Source: Climacium dendroides | Taxonomy: Eukaryota; Streptophyta; Bryopsida; Hypnales; Climaciaceae | Direction: 5' to 3' | NCBI GenBank assembly: GCA_950106755.1 | Contig: OX467084.1 | Span: 6,634,001-6,698,000, forward strand | DNA: 64,000 nucleotides | In this document: piece by piece, positions 22,491 through 34,570 of the stretch | How positions within the stretch are numbered: position 1 is the first letter of the stretch | How the letters are laid out: each line of letters begins with the position of its first letter | Program-made: the position numbers and the translations under genes | Notes under the pieces: model-generated | Seen by the model: only the letters and a program-made list of their open reading frames with translations | Told to the model about the DNA's origin: nothing | Database searches by the model: none

Positions 22491-24753
22491 AAACCCTAGA
22501 AGGACAGACATGGATGACCACTGATTTCAAACTTTACACTATTTGCTATCATTTTTCAACTAGATATGAATGAATTTTTTTGTAAAATGAAGTATTATGT
22601 CTACTACAAATTATAAAATTTTCAAATTTTTTGGGAAAATTTGAAATAATTGTGAATTTTTTAAGAAAAAAATTAAGATAATTCATATCAAATGCAAAAT
22701 ATATAATCAAAAAATCTGAAGTTTTTCCTATAGATATATATATCATAGTGTATAACATCATGGTATAAACCAAAGTTTCTAGGTCACTCCAAATTAGAAA
22801 CATCAATAAAACGTGGTTGTAGGTTCAAAGTTCATATTGTTATGAAATATTGAAATTTATAAAATTTTCAGAATTTTCCAATTGAAGTAGAAGCAACACT
22901 TAATGAGCTTCATTTCATTAGTTGGAATCAAATTCAAAAAACATCGTTTTTATGGCTGAAATTCACATCAAGTGTAAATATGAAGAAATGGTCAAATACA
23001 CTACTAACAAGTGTGATTCGTGGATTAAGCATCTTCGTCTTTAAGAAAAGTCAATAATACCACAATGATAGAATTTGCAAGGATATGAAGATCCAGTCAT
23101 TTTTTATTTCTTTTACATTCAAATTTAATGCACTTATTGTCTTTTTTACACAAACTTCATATAGAAAACCAAAGGATTAAATGGCAAGCCTTGAAAAGTT
23201 AATGGCAAAGACTACTAGGCATACATTGATTGATAGGTAGCTAAATTTCTATAGCTCTTGTTAAATTCTTGTCTATTGATAATTTTGTAGGGGATAAGAC
23301 AGAAATGCGACAAATAGGATAATCCCCTCACCCAAATCTCAAATTGTCCATCGATCCAAAACAATTCGTACAACTTAGTTCAAAAATCAATTCAAGGGAT
23401 CTTTTGTACAAGAGCAAAGTAGTTTACAATTTTAATTTAATTTGGAGGTAGATTCAAAGCACAATTTAGCTAATCTAAAGATCTTTAATGATGAGCATGG
23501 TTGCTAGCAACATAAATTGGAATTTGATAGTTATTTTTTGGTTGCAAATAAATAAAAAATTCATTGCATAAGAGAAAGTATTAATATCAAGACTTGGTAT
23601 GAGGTTTATCCCAAGGACTAAACAGAATCCAATCCGGATAGACTTTTGGCAAATGTTTTATGTGGTAATTTAATGCAAGATGAAGATATTTATTTATTTT
23701 ATTTTTAATTATCTTTAACTATTTTTATCCATTTAGATTGATGGTTTATTATAATAAGAGAGGTTTGGCAAATTCCCAAACTCTAATTGGATGAAATTGG
23801 TGAAATATTGTCCCAAAATCCCACAAAATTCTTATATTCCAAACATTGAAGTTTAGAGGTACTATGGTCAAATGCTCACATTTATATATATACTTAAACC
23901 TTGAGCTACACTACAATTAAATAACACCTGATTCAACAAGCAAGTCAATGCTACAAGGATAGGATTTTTTGTATTATAATGTAACATTTACATAATTCCT
24001 TTAAAACAAGAAGCCTACATATTAATTTGACTTCATGTTTTAGTACGTTTGAAGAATTTACATCACGGATTGGGAATTTTTGTTTGTTTATACAATCTAA
24101 AGATGAAACAATTTTCCTCATTTGAATTATATTTATCACAATACAATCACCAAGAATGATTGTATTAAAATCTGAAATTGTACTTTCTTAATAGGTTCAT
24201 CCAATCATCATTCCCTTTCTTTCAACTTCAATAGCATAGAAGTGGGCCTCAATACAAACAAGTTTGAAAGAAGCGTCTAATATCAATTCTATTAAATTAG
24301 CAATGTTTCACGACATCATCTTTTTCAAGCATGTTTAAGGCCGATATTTTGAAACATGTGTATACTACAATGTTTGAAGTCTAAAACATCTATTTTTCCA
24401 AATTCATATTGTATAAGGTGCTAGAGTATTGGAATACCACCAATTCAACAAAATTAACATTAACAATCCTAGTTTTTAAATCTTTAGTGTAAATTTGCGT
24501 CTCAATTTTCTACCTTGAATCATGCCAATTTAAATGAAATTGATGATCTCAAAGTCACTAATAGAAACATGGGCTACGTAGACTAGAGAAAGATCTACAA
24601 GAAGACTACATATGACCAACTTGACTAGCTATAGATCTTCTAAGGCATGTTTCTTTAAATCCATGCAATCCACGCTTTTCAACCCTATATAATCTATGTT
24701 TCTCAAGCCTATGCACCCCATGTTTTCCAAGCCTATGAGGCCTATCACTAGTT
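22491..24753. other. Intergenic, no gene seen
   Basis: AT-rich sequence. Short minus-strand frames at 22549-22806 and 23951-24139 are low-complexity and match nothing I know. Confidence 0.4.
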
Positions 24754-24916
24754 CACTACTAGAAAATTCAATTTGACTGTTGATTTGGTCGTGTTGATTT
24801 GGTTCACTTTTTTTGTTGATTTGAACAATAATCAATTGATTTGGGCAAAAATCAACAGAAGAGTGAACCAAATCAACACGACCAAATCAATAGAAAAACT
24901 AAATTTTTTAGTAGTG
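24754..24916. mobile_element. Foldback MITE with CACTA-like ends, 163 bp
   Basis: Starts CACTACTAGAAAATTCAATT and ends in the complement of CACTACTAAAAAATTTAG. The two halves pair almost throughout (TTGATTTGGTCGTGTTGATT with AATCAACACGACCAAATCAA) around a short loop near 24830. The target duplication is not preserved. It sits in the 3' flank of the PLAC8-like gene. The 16-base word CACTACTAGAAAATTC of its left end recurs in each unit of the neighbouring array. Confidence 0.8.
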
Positions 24917-25200
24917 TATGTTTTCTACTAATGGAGTGTTTGTAGTCAATTCCGCATCATGTGTTGCACATTGAGTGTTGTTTGGACTGAATTTTCTAAT
25001 AGTGTATGTTTCCTACTAGTGGAGTGTTTGTAGTCAATTCCATGTCATGTATTGCACATTGGGTGTTGTTTGGATTGAATTTTCTAGTAGTGCTGTATGT
25101 TTCTACCAATGGAGTGTTTGTAGTCAATTCCGTGTCATGTGTTGCACATTGAGTGTTGTTGGGACTGAATTTTCTAGTAGTGTATGTTTCCTACTAGTAG
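24917..25200 (-). repeat. Tandem array of the PLAC8-like gene's 3' end (about 88 bp units)
   Basis: Units begin at 24917, 25005, 25096 and 25183 (spacing 88, 91, 87). On minus, each complete unit reads: CACTACTAGAAAATTC (a MITE terminus), then about 13 codons close to the end of the PLAC8-like protein (such as VPTTLNVQHMTRN-stop; the gene itself has VQTAPDVQHMTRN-stop), then about 40 bases of 3' UTR. The codons and stop are preserved in all three extra copies (ATACATGACATGG in the second, ATGATGCGG in the first). The unit next to the gene lost a short piece of UTR. Confidence 0.85.
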
Positions 25201-26942
25201 TCAATTCCGCGTCATGTGTTGCACATCGGGTGCTGTTTGGACTCCAAAGACGTTGTCGCGAGTGTTGAGCTCGACATGCTGTTGTGTCTGCAAACACGAG
25301 CACACCAAACAATAGCACCACTGCGAGATCTGGTCCAACACCACGCTAGCTGCGGAGATTTCCTCCACGTCTACCAACATGGCCACAACGTCGCAAATGC
25401 AGTCCAAATACTGGAGCATCACCATGAAGCCAATGATGAAGTTGTCGCAGCGGGTGTTCCGAAGCTGGAGCTCGTCCTGGATGAGCGCTCGCGTCGTCTG
25501 CACCGCCACACTGAAGCAACAGCAGACCTGCATGCATAAAATTACCAGAAAAGAAAATTTCCATTCATGACAAATCATTTGATAATTAGTTCAATCATGA
25601 AACTGATGGCAAAGCTTTACATGTTCAATTTATGCATACAGTCACTAGTAGAATGAATCCTATATGTGATGGAATAGGATGGCACCCAAAAAGATTTCAT
25701 CAAGTTGTGAGGTTTCCTTGAGAAGATGTTTGGATGCCAAATGTTAGGATTTAGTAACCAAAAAATGAAAATATGTGCAGACAAGGATGTGACGGATGGA
25801 ATTGTGACATGATTTGCATTCATTGCATGAAATTAGATATTTCTTAGCTGGCATTTATTGAAGGAAACCTTCGATGTATCTTGTACTACCAAGTTCAAGT
25901 TTCAAGCTAGCATGACAATGTAGCTTGATGTCCATACAAACCAAAAATCATATTGCACAATGCATTGCCAATTGGCAAAAATGAAGATAGTTTAGCCTGG
26001 TCGTAATATCAAGTTCAATATTTGAGGCAATTGTAATCCCGACTCATTTGGTAGACAGAAGAGGAAAACAACCGATAATCCTTCTCCCAAATCCTTGGAT
26101 TAGTCCCAAAGTATGAACTTTCAAGTTATCTAAAGTAATTACAACTGAATTCATATGATTGAGTAAGAAATATAACATGGTTCTTATTGTTGGATTGTCA
26201 ATGTTGATGTTTGATTTTGTTGGAAGTCAAAAGGGGATTCTAAATTCTCTTACAATACATTTTCTTCCTTGTAGAGTATATTTTTGTCTAAATGGAAAGC
26301 TTTTGATTCATTCCGTTTGGATTAGTGATGTGAAAGTTTTAGAGCTTCTTGTTTTGTAAACAATGTAAGCAATATCTTGAAAGAAAATTTTTCTCTCACT
26401 TTGAATGCTAATATCTTTCAATCTATACTGTCAAAAATTACAAAAAATTTAGTACATGATTAGAGACAAGTGTAGAACAAGATCCTACGGTTAGATCCTA
26501 AAATTTTATATTATTTTTATTCTGTGGGTGAGTGTAGCAAAAGTGATAATTTTGAGTGATTTTTGACAGAAAATTGGCCTTGGAACTTTAGGGGTTAACA
26601 AGAGCTGAAAATAGGTATAACCAAAATTGAGACTCACATGAATGCAAGGCAATTTCCAATGCAGTTTAGGGTTTGCCTTACCTCCAGCAGGAGGCAAAAC
26701 TGCGGGCAATTGCGTTCACCAAGGCGACCGCTGCACGGCATCATGCCCGCGCAGCACAGGTACTGCGACCAGTTGCCATAGAGGGCGCGTTCTCGTTGCT
26801 GGTAAGCCGCGCAGAAGGGGCACAGCACCGTGAAGCAGCAGTAGAACGGCGCGGCGCAGAACGAGTAGCTCAGGGAGGTTCGCCATGTGTTGGGAAGCTG
26901 CTTGCGTACCTCAAACTTAGCCTTGTTTAACTTGTACGACAT
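25201..26942 (-). CDS. PLAC8-like Cys-rich plant protein, two exons
   Basis: Exons 26942-26682 and 25527-25201 join in phase 0 (CTGGAG|GTAAGG donor, GCATGCAG acceptor) to give 195 aa, the usual length of the plant family annotated PLAC8-like (Arabidopsis At4g23470/At5g51400 type). Seen in order: LNKAKFEVRKQLPNTWRTSL at the N-terminus; Cys-rich SFCAAPFYCC and CPFCAAYQQRERALY (29-55); YLCCAGMMPCSG (62-72); ERNCPQFC (76-83); then LIQDELQLRNTRCDN, a hydrophobic stretch FIIGFMVMLQYL, and QTQQHVELNTRD near the C-terminus. No signal peptide; hydrophobic Cys-rich parts suggest membrane association. Molecular function is unknown. All elements are present, so the gene looks functional. Its 3' end has been copied in tandem downstream. 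The upstream ATG is absent, so 26942 is the start. Confidence 0.8.
25528..26681 (-). other. Intron of the PLAC8-like gene, 1,154 bp
   Basis: Bounded by GTAAGG and GCATGCAG on minus. AT-rich, without a recognised element inside; the transition in composition at both ends supports the model. Confidence 0.75.
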
Positions 26943-28860
26943 GCTCGCCAAACCTTTGGAACTACAGTAATTGTCGGGGGACCGATGTAGATAGTTTTGA
27001 CGGTATCAGTCTTCACAACTTCCAAGACTCTGCCTGCCAAACACCGGTACATGATTTCTAACCAATTCTCGATCGTCGCGTAAAGTCTCCGCTGCCATTT
27101 GTGGTAATTTGTTCACCGCGCAGGTATGATCTGAATCAGCCCTGGCTTTTGCATCAAATTGCAGTAACTCGGAAGATATTAGACCGGGTTGCTGACCTTG
27201 TTTCAAAGAAAAGTTAGTTTTAATGATTCGCGCCGTGAATTTGTGTTGGCAAGTCTGTATTTTAGGTTAATCGTAATTCCGAAAGAGTGTTGAATGTAAG
27301 GATAACCCTAATTCCTCAGCAATGTCACGAACTTCGTGTGAAATCTACCCTGCAATTTGCGATTAATAAACCAGTGTAATTTCTTCCCAACTCAGATATG
27401 TATTATCTCCAGCCCTGACTTTAATTTTGCATCAAATTGCAGTAACCGGAAAGTCGTCGAGGGGAAGCATCTCATAATCAGCACTTTCAGGTGACCCAAC
27501 CATGCATTTCAACCGTCATTGAATGTCTGGTCGATTTCGAAGGCTGCATTCTCGAGGGCAAATTTAAATTTCTTGTACATTTTGAGATGCTGCAGCTGTT
27601 CCCTGTCATTCCCAGCATGTTTCTCTACGTGTACTGGTCACTCTTGACTGTTAGAATCTGGCCTTCAAGCGTTACATACTCTCTACTTTGCAACCCATAT
27701 TGTAATTCGCTGACCAAGGTGTTGCAACGGTCATGCCTGCAGTTCCTCGACGGGATTCATAATCCTATGTGCCAATTTCGTCCAATTTCATGTACACGTT
27801 TTGAGATCTGAAAACAGAGTTCCTGCAACTGTCTTCTGGAGCTTTCAAGCGCTTGAGTAAGTGTCGGAAACTGGAATGAGAGGTGTTTACCGGAGTTGCA
27901 AAACAGCATGGGTTTTTAATTTCTTTTCCAATATTTAAAACATTTGAAACGATTCTATGTGGGTTATTGGCTTTACATCTACAGTTAATGTGAGGAAGTT
28001 TGAGTAGGCCTTGTATAAGCAAATGATGTGACCTCTTGGAGTACATTAAACCTGTTGGAACATTGTTCACTAGTTAAGAAAAAATATTTGGGCTCTTCCC
28101 ATGGAGTTTTGTTTCACAACCAGAAAAAGGTTTTCAATGCTGCCAAAGAGCCTTCATCATTTATTATCATTCAATAATTACTTGTCCTTTGTAAACCTTT
28201 TGGTAATCTACAATCAATATTGTTTAATGTTGGCAAATTGACATATTGAATACCTATTAGATGGTGGTAGTAAGGTATTGGTTACTCAATCCCAAGTTTT
28301 GTTAGTAAGGGTCTTTGTGAAACTATTTAAATAGGAGCACTCTCTCTAGCATACACTTTGTGTTCATCATTGCTAAACAACTTCATTTTTTGCTCCTTGG
28401 TTGGTTATTAGCATTTTCAAGTTTGTCTTCAATCTCTTGGTTTTCAATATAAGAAGCATGCTTCTATTGTTTACTTTTGATCGTCTTTATTTATGACATC
28501 TTATTGACATATTTTGAATTGTCTTCAATTCTATCATACCATGGTTGTGATTAGATGTTACATGGATCTTCTTTGTTTTATTTTGTTCACTTATAGATTT
28601 ATGGTCTTTTTGTTGTACTTTGAAAACATGCTTGTAGATTGTCTTTTATACACATAATAAATACCATTCACAACTTTCTTTATACTTTAAGATTGTTTTT
28701 TGAATTACATCTAAACAACATTGTATTCATTTTTGGTTATATCATATGTGCACATTTTATAGATTATATATAGTATGTGGAGTTGAACTTGTACTAATTA
28801 TTAATTAATATATTTGATAAAAATGTAAGTATAAATTCTCATCATGTTGAAGATGAGGGA
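26943..28860. other. Upstream region of the PLAC8-like gene; no other gene seen
   Basis: 26943-27900 has genic composition and probably contains promoter and leader; ACTGTAG at about 26970 on minus could be the acceptor of a leader intron. TTTTGCATCAAATTGCAGTAAC occurs at about 27147 and 27428 within two diverged segments (27085-27170 and 27365-27450), an old duplication. A 106-codon plus frame at 27491-27811 shows no known domain. From 27950 on the sequence is AT-rich. Confidence 0.4.
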
Positions 28861-29136
28861 CATTACAAAATTTAAATTCTACAATTTGTCAACAATTATC
28901 ATGTGGTTATCATTATTTTAAGGGTTTGCATGTTAATTACAATTTGTCACATCATTACGATGCATTACTTCACATTGTTACAATGTAGTTGCAAGTAATG
29001 CATTGTAACAATGCAATAACAATGTAAAGAAATGCATTATAATGATGCGATAAATTGTAATTAACGTGTGAACCCGTGAAACAACAATAACCACATGATA
29101 ATTGTTGATAAACCATAGGGTTTAAATTTTGTGATG
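28861..29136. mobile_element. Foldback element, 276 bp
   Basis: CATTACAAAATTTAAA at the left pairs with TTTAAATTTTGTGATG at the right, and pairing continues inward: CAACAATTATCATGTGGTTA with its near complement, TTAATTACAATTT, GATGCATTA, and TTGTTACAATG around the centre near 28985. Arms differ by small changes, so it is moderately old. No clear target duplication. Confidence 0.75.
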
Positions 29137-30488
29137 GGCGTCTCTGTGGTGCTTGTGTTTGTCGTGTTTATAATTATCATTCTTAAAAAAAGATGCTTAG
29201 TTTCTATTCTATATTAAAAATTATTCAACCTTGGGTTAGATTGCAATCCCTACAATCCCAATCCAATATGTGCAATTTCTATTCTATATTGGGACTTGTT
29301 CAATGCAGAATTTGATTGCAATTTCTATAACCTATTCTAGCATAGATGTTTTTAATTGATGCTAATAATACATTCAATCCATGAATGTTTTAGCAATGTC
29401 TATGTTAACAATTTTTTGTTTTAAAGTACAACATTAGTAGTATTAATTAGATACTATTGAATTGCTAGTTTGTGAATTTTACATTGGTAAAGAGTGATTG
29501 GGCTTATAACAATCTTATTAGCTTTAATTATGGGAACTTGTTAGTTGCTTTATATTGTGTTGACTATTACATGTCAATTAATTATAAGGATTTGTAGAAG
29601 GACTACATTAGATGTAATTATAAGGATTTGTAGAAAGACTACACTAGATGATTTTCTCTAAAGTTTTCAATTGAAAATAAAGCAAATTGCGTCTTCTTTT
29701 GGTATTCAATTGTTAAAAGTGTTTTTAAACTATTGATATTGTTGTTTTCAATATTATTGTTAAGTTCTAAGATCTCATGTCTTAGCATAAAATGTCCAAA
29801 AGAAAAACTTATCTAGTTGATTTTGCATGCTTCACAAACAAACTCAAGGTTGTATTTAATTCTCTTTCTTATTGCAACAATCTTAGTTTGTCCAAGTAGA
29901 TTGTAGTCAACAAAATGTAAGTTCATGTAATAAAAAAAATCATAAGCTTCAATTTCATTCAAATTGCACATTAGACTTATGAATATTGAATGATTAGAAA
30001 AATGTTTGTGTAGCTTAGGGTCTGATCGCACTGAGCAGTAAATAAAAATTTTGTTATTAGTTAAAGGCCCGCCTCAAACAAAGAGAAGGACAGTTCATTA
30101 AGCAGCAGGCTCGGAACCAGCCCTAAGGACTAGTCCAACACTTTCCATCACTCATTCCTTGTCTCCTACAGCAGATATCTGACCTCACTATCGTGTTTTC
30201 CACAAGCTTGTGGCAAATAGTGGGGCTTCAATGCACCTCGCCAAAGGGTTTGACTGACCTCTTCACTCCATCTTTGATGGTAGTGACAGTCCCTTCTACC
30301 CCATCGTCGAGGCACTGACCTCAAATAACCTCACAAGTAATTTGAACCACAGTTCATCCTTTACTTGTGTCAAAAAAATAGAAAAAGAAAATCATCTTCC
30401 AACTACAATATAGTTCCCTTTATTTGTGTGTAGAGAGTCAAGAGATAGGCTTTTCAACTTTGTTAAGTTTTGAGTGAAAAGTATAGCT
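29137..30488. other. Intergenic; possible decayed coding fragment at 30165-30350
   Basis: Mostly AT-rich with no gene. 30060-30350 is richer in GC. In one plus frame it gives RVFHKLVANSGASMHLAKGF, a stop, then PLHSIFDGSDSPFYPIVEAL, which reads like a protein broken by a stop, but I do not recognise the family. Confidence 0.3.
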
Positions 30489-30695
30489 CACTATATACAC
30501 ATGGGGTGGTAGGAGGTAGAACAAACAATGTGGGATAAGTAGAATTAGAGTAAGCTCAACACTCATAGTTAATTCAAAGTTCATTCTATTATGCCTACTT
30601 TTGAATTAACTATGAGTGTTGAGCTTCTACTTACTTTAATTTTACTTATCCCACATTGTTTGTTCTATCTTTTACCACCCCATGTGTATATAGTG
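30489..30695. mobile_element. Foldback MITE, 207 bp, CACTATATACACATGG ends
   Basis: Ends CACTATATACACATGGGGTG and its complement, and pairing continues inward almost without break (GAACAAACAATGTGGGATAA; GCTCAACACTCATAGTTAAT) to a loop near 30590. Flanking bases AGCT/AAGT do not give a clear target duplication. Arms are about 90% alike, so it is young to moderate in age. Confidence 0.8.
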
Positions 30696-30809
30696 AACTT
30701 CTCAAATTAAGTGAAGAGTGCTTTTGAAACAATGTGAGGTAATGCATTGAAATTTGAAAGTTAAAATTATGTAAATTTAATTTCAAAACCTTCAAACCGT
30801 TTTCATTTA

Positions 30810-31030
30810 ATATCCATTAAGCGCCCCGGCTTGGCGCGTCAGCCAAGGGGCAGAGTCCCCCTCTCCAAATCCACACTTGGCGACCCTACTTGAAGTGCGG
30901 CTGTGGCGATGCTCTGAACTACTGACGTTTTCTACGATGAGCGACCTTACCTGAGCACCAGCTCAGCACCCACGCAGGCTCGCCAAATATGCTAATGTTC
31001 CTGTGGGAACCCTCCCTCCACTTTTACTTG
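30810..31030. other. Isolated GC-rich patch, no gene recognised
   Basis: Starting GCGCCCCGGCTTGGCGCG, about 200 bases of GC-rich sequence surrounded by AT-rich DNA. No open frame of note. It may be the remains of a transposon or of gene-derived DNA. Confidence 0.35.
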
Positions 31031-31485
31031 TTTCTATCCTAATATTGCTGATATAATGACTGGTGAGAACAGACCCTTATTGTTCATTGGATTTAGTAGT
31101 AGTCAATTGTGGAAAGTTGCTATCTTTTTGGCTTCTTATTTACTATAAGAACAACTATTTTTTAGGTGAGTGGGACATTTGCAATTGGTACATGTGAACT
31201 CATAGTTGTTGTGGAGAAGTTGTTCTTGGAAATGTAGTCACAAAGGATGATGGGATTGTTTTTGATTGGACATCCTACTTGAAACTTTGTCGGCATATTC
31301 TTTTTACATGGTTGTTGTGGCATTCCCTTCTTTATGAACAATTGAATTGCAATAGTTGAAACAAGAAAATAATTATACTACTATAGCAATTGTTTTAAGT
31401 CAATATAATACAAGGCGTAGTCACATGCTCACAATCTTCTTTCATTTATCAATTGCATCTAAGTTGCATGACAGTTGAACAATTT

Positions 31486-31631
31486 CAAGTGATTGAAAAG
31501 AAATACTAACTTTCAACTACCTTGATATTCAAAAACAATTCTAGAAGGGTAGCACAATCAAGTGATTGAAAAGAAATACTAACTTTCAACTACCTTGATA
31601 TTCAAAAACAATTCTGGAAGGGTAGCACAAA
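31486..31631. repeat. Tandem duplication, 2 x 73 bp
   Basis: Units starting CAAGTGATTGAAAAGAAATA at 31486 and 31559 are identical apart from one or two bases (CTAGAAGGG versus CTGGAAGGG), so the event is recent. Confidence 0.88.
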
Positions 31632-32884
31632 TAGCACAGTGCGCCAACAACAAAAATGGTTTTGTGTAAAAAAATCCTTTAAATAATTACAAAACATGTC
31701 CATACCTCCCATGCCTCATGCACTCCTACTTCAAGCAATATTGACTATCTATACAACAACTACACAAACAATTACTATTTTTGTAGTATTTTGTAGATCA
31801 CTATTGTTTACAATATAACTTTTGACCCCTAAGTAGTCAACCACCATCTCGCGCATGATCCAATTTCCAACCAATTGCAATACGAATCACAATATGGTGG
31901 TAAGATAAAAACAAAACTCTCATTGAACCAATCATACATTCCTTCCCCTCCAATCTTTGTGCCATTAGCTTAGAATGTGCAAACCAAACAAAATTAATGC
32001 CTTCTTTCGGTCCTATTGACAATGTAATTAGAGAACTCACTTGCAAATCCACAAAACCTTGATGACACCACAAAATTAGCAATATTATGGAACCTTGACA
32101 AAACCAAACGACTTTCAAATGCAATTCATGCAATAAAAAATTCATCGTCAACTTCTTGCCACAATTGTCTTGCAAAGCAGAATTGTTACAACTAGTACAC
32201 AACAAGTTTCACAACATTTTGATTAGAATTCAATAATCATTTTACAATTGCAATTATTTCCTAGTCAAATTCAACTTTTGTGCAATTACAGTTGTAGATA
32301 GTCACTTTCTAGTCAAATTTAGGTTATTTGTAACTACAGTTTGACATGGTGGATTCCATGGAGTGTAAACTTGTCTACATCAACAATTGTGCCCACAATT
32401 GTCATGAATTCTAGATGGAGAATACCTCACATTAATTATGAATTTGAACTTTCTTATAATCTTGTGATCCTACATTTCATTTTGATTGCTTTGCCACTAA
32501 TCAAATTTATAGATAACATTTGGTGTTAACAAAAGTGGTTGCAGACATGAGACAATTATAGAGAACACTTAGTTGTTTCACCAGTTGCAGCAGACAAGTT
32601 TTTCTTCCAATGATTACATCTTATTAAAAAAGTTTTGGAGCAAGTGTTTAGAATCTCCAATTTTCAATTCAATTTTTAATGCTTATAGGAAACAATATCT
32701 TATATCAAAGGTTCTAATGTTGTTCAATGATATCCAATTGAAATTTGTATAGTTCAAACATTTGAAATCTTAAAACATGAGAATATGCAAGTTTCTCAAA
32801 ATTTGAACTAAAATTTGTAAATTTTGAAATCATACTACTTCAATCATAAGTCCCTCTGTAATATCACAAATGCTACCATTAATA
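31632..32884. other. Intergenic, no supported gene
   Basis: A 122-codon minus frame (32205-31837) is the only long open frame. Its product has no recognisable domain and the base composition is that of its flanks, so I do not call it. Confidence 0.35.
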
Positions 32885-33660
32885 CTAGGGGCTCGTGCTT
32901 GCTATGCTACGCATTCATTGTATCACATATTAGTAAATTTTGATATATTTGAATAGAATGCATGATAATGATTTCAATAAGTCTTTAAAATAATTATTTT
33001 AAGTATTTTATAAAAATATTTCCAATCATGCATACATAGAAATCATGTTTTCACACAATGTGATATTACAAAAATAGAGTAGCAGTTTGCAATCACTTCT
33101 ATAATATCACTTTTTACAAAGGGTGATATTATAGAAATAATATAGTTGTTGCAATTAAGGTGATATCAAAGAGGATCCATAGGATGATATTATAGAGATA
33201 GCAAATCCATTGCTTCTTTTGGCTTTACACTTCTTTGCATTTCTATGATTTTGTGCTTTTGTGAGCTTTGAGCTTTCATGATTTCAATTTTCTAATTGAA
33301 GCGATTTTGGATTCCACAACAATTAAGTTGTTCACAAAGTTTTTGAGATTTATAAGTTTTTCTTTTCAATTCTTCAATTTAGGTTGCCATTTTTTGTAAC
33401 AATGGAGTCAAATATCTAATGCATTTTAATGTATGTGTATCTTTTATAGTATTTACCATTGCATATGTTTCATTCATCATTCAATAAATTTCTATTGTAC
33501 ATTTCAATATATGCTTACTTATAAAAAAAATTATATGAAGATTTTAGTCATTTTTATTTGAAGATTTATTGAAATTTTTGTTCTGCATTCTATCTAATAC
33601 ATAAAACTTCTTATGAAATTTTAATGATGAATGCGTAGCATAGCAAGCGCCAACTGCTAG
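32885..33660. mobile_element. 776 bp TIR element bounded by TA
   Basis: Inward from each end: CTAGGGGCTCGTGCTTGCTA and CTAGCAGTTGGCGCTTGCTA, then identical ...TGCTACGCATTCAT, so 22 bases from GCTTGC to TTCAT match exactly. The element is flanked by TA on each side (32883-32884, 33661-33662), as for Tc1/mariner-type elements. Internally, GTGATATTATAGAAATA-like words recur (33060-33200). No coding frame. Confidence 0.65.
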
Positions 33661-33899
33661 TAATAAATATAAAAAATTACAGTTTATAAATACGTAAAAT
33701 TTCAAATTATTAAAGTTGATCATTTATCAAATTTGTAAATATATTGTATTCTTGAATTTTAAAATAGTTGAATCACAATAAATCTTTTCTATAAAAGTTA
33801 TATTTTTTTATAAAACTACTCATATTGCAAGTGGTTTTTAGGGAGTTGGGACTACATGTAGCATATTTCAGCAACTTTATGTGCCCAATCCTAAATATG

Positions 33900-34342
33900 A
33901 ATTTCACCAATAATTAAAAAGGGATCTTTTTAATGTTTGATCTGAACTAATGAATTGAATTTAAACACATCAAGTTTCTAATTTGAGAAATTTCTGAAAC
34001 TAAATAATTCATGGTAAATTCAAATCATCACCAATAAATTTGAAAATTTTATGACTTATAAAAGATATGCGATTTCATTTGATAAATAAATCTAAATCTT
34101 TCATTTATGGTAATAAAAAAATGAAAAATTTAGTTTGAAAGAAATTTGTGAAGGATTTTGACATTTGAAAGTATAGTCATTAATTTTGTGCATATAAGGT
34201 TAATTCCTAAAGTCCCAAGGCTTTTTTCTTAAAATCAAATTCCACTCAAAATTGCCATTTCTATTGCAAAGTAAAAAATACTTTTGAATTTTTTTTTCAC
34301 ATATCTAATCATAGGATCTTGAACTAGAATTAGCATAAGAAT
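33900..34342. repeat. Family C repeat, left part, split by the CACTA element
   Basis: AAAATTGCCATTTCTATTGCAAAG...TTTTTTTCACATATCTAATCATAGGATCTTG matches 52360-52440 and 57835-57925. The sequence breaks off at 34342 and resumes with GTGTGG at 48115, where both paralogues continue without interruption. Confidence 0.8.
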
Positions 34343-34570
34343 CACTATAAGAAACCCCTGTTTTTTACTGCGTTACGCTGTGACATCCCCGTTATTTTTG
34401 ACGTCACTACGTTTTTGGACGAACGCGCAGATCAGGGACAATTTTTTGTGACGTCATCTGAAACGTCATAATAGACGTTAGGAAATATAGGGATGTCACT
34501 TTGAACGGACGTGTTTTTCACTATGTCAGAAAAAATAAAGGACGTTTTAGATGACGTCCAAAAAAACACG
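34343..34570. repeat. Left subterminal repeat region of the CACTA element
   Basis: Within 230 bases of the left end lie GACGTC at 34400, 34450 and 34553, plus AAACGTCA, AGACGTTA, GGACGTG, GGACGTTTT and decayed GGATGTCAC. In En/Spm elements such short subterminal repeats bind TnpA and, with the terminal repeats, form the synaptic complex. Confidence 0.75.

Noticed and set aside
25216..25539. 107-codon plus-strand frame
   Set aside because: Antisense shadow of exon 2 of the PLAC8-like gene.
31837..32205. 122-codon minus-strand frame
   Set aside because: No recognisable family, composition like its flanks, no promoter or splice signals of note.
32885..33660. Helitron
   Set aside because: Ends in CTAG, but there is a long terminal inverted repeat and flanking TA, which Helitrons lack; no 3' hairpin just before CTAG could be shown.
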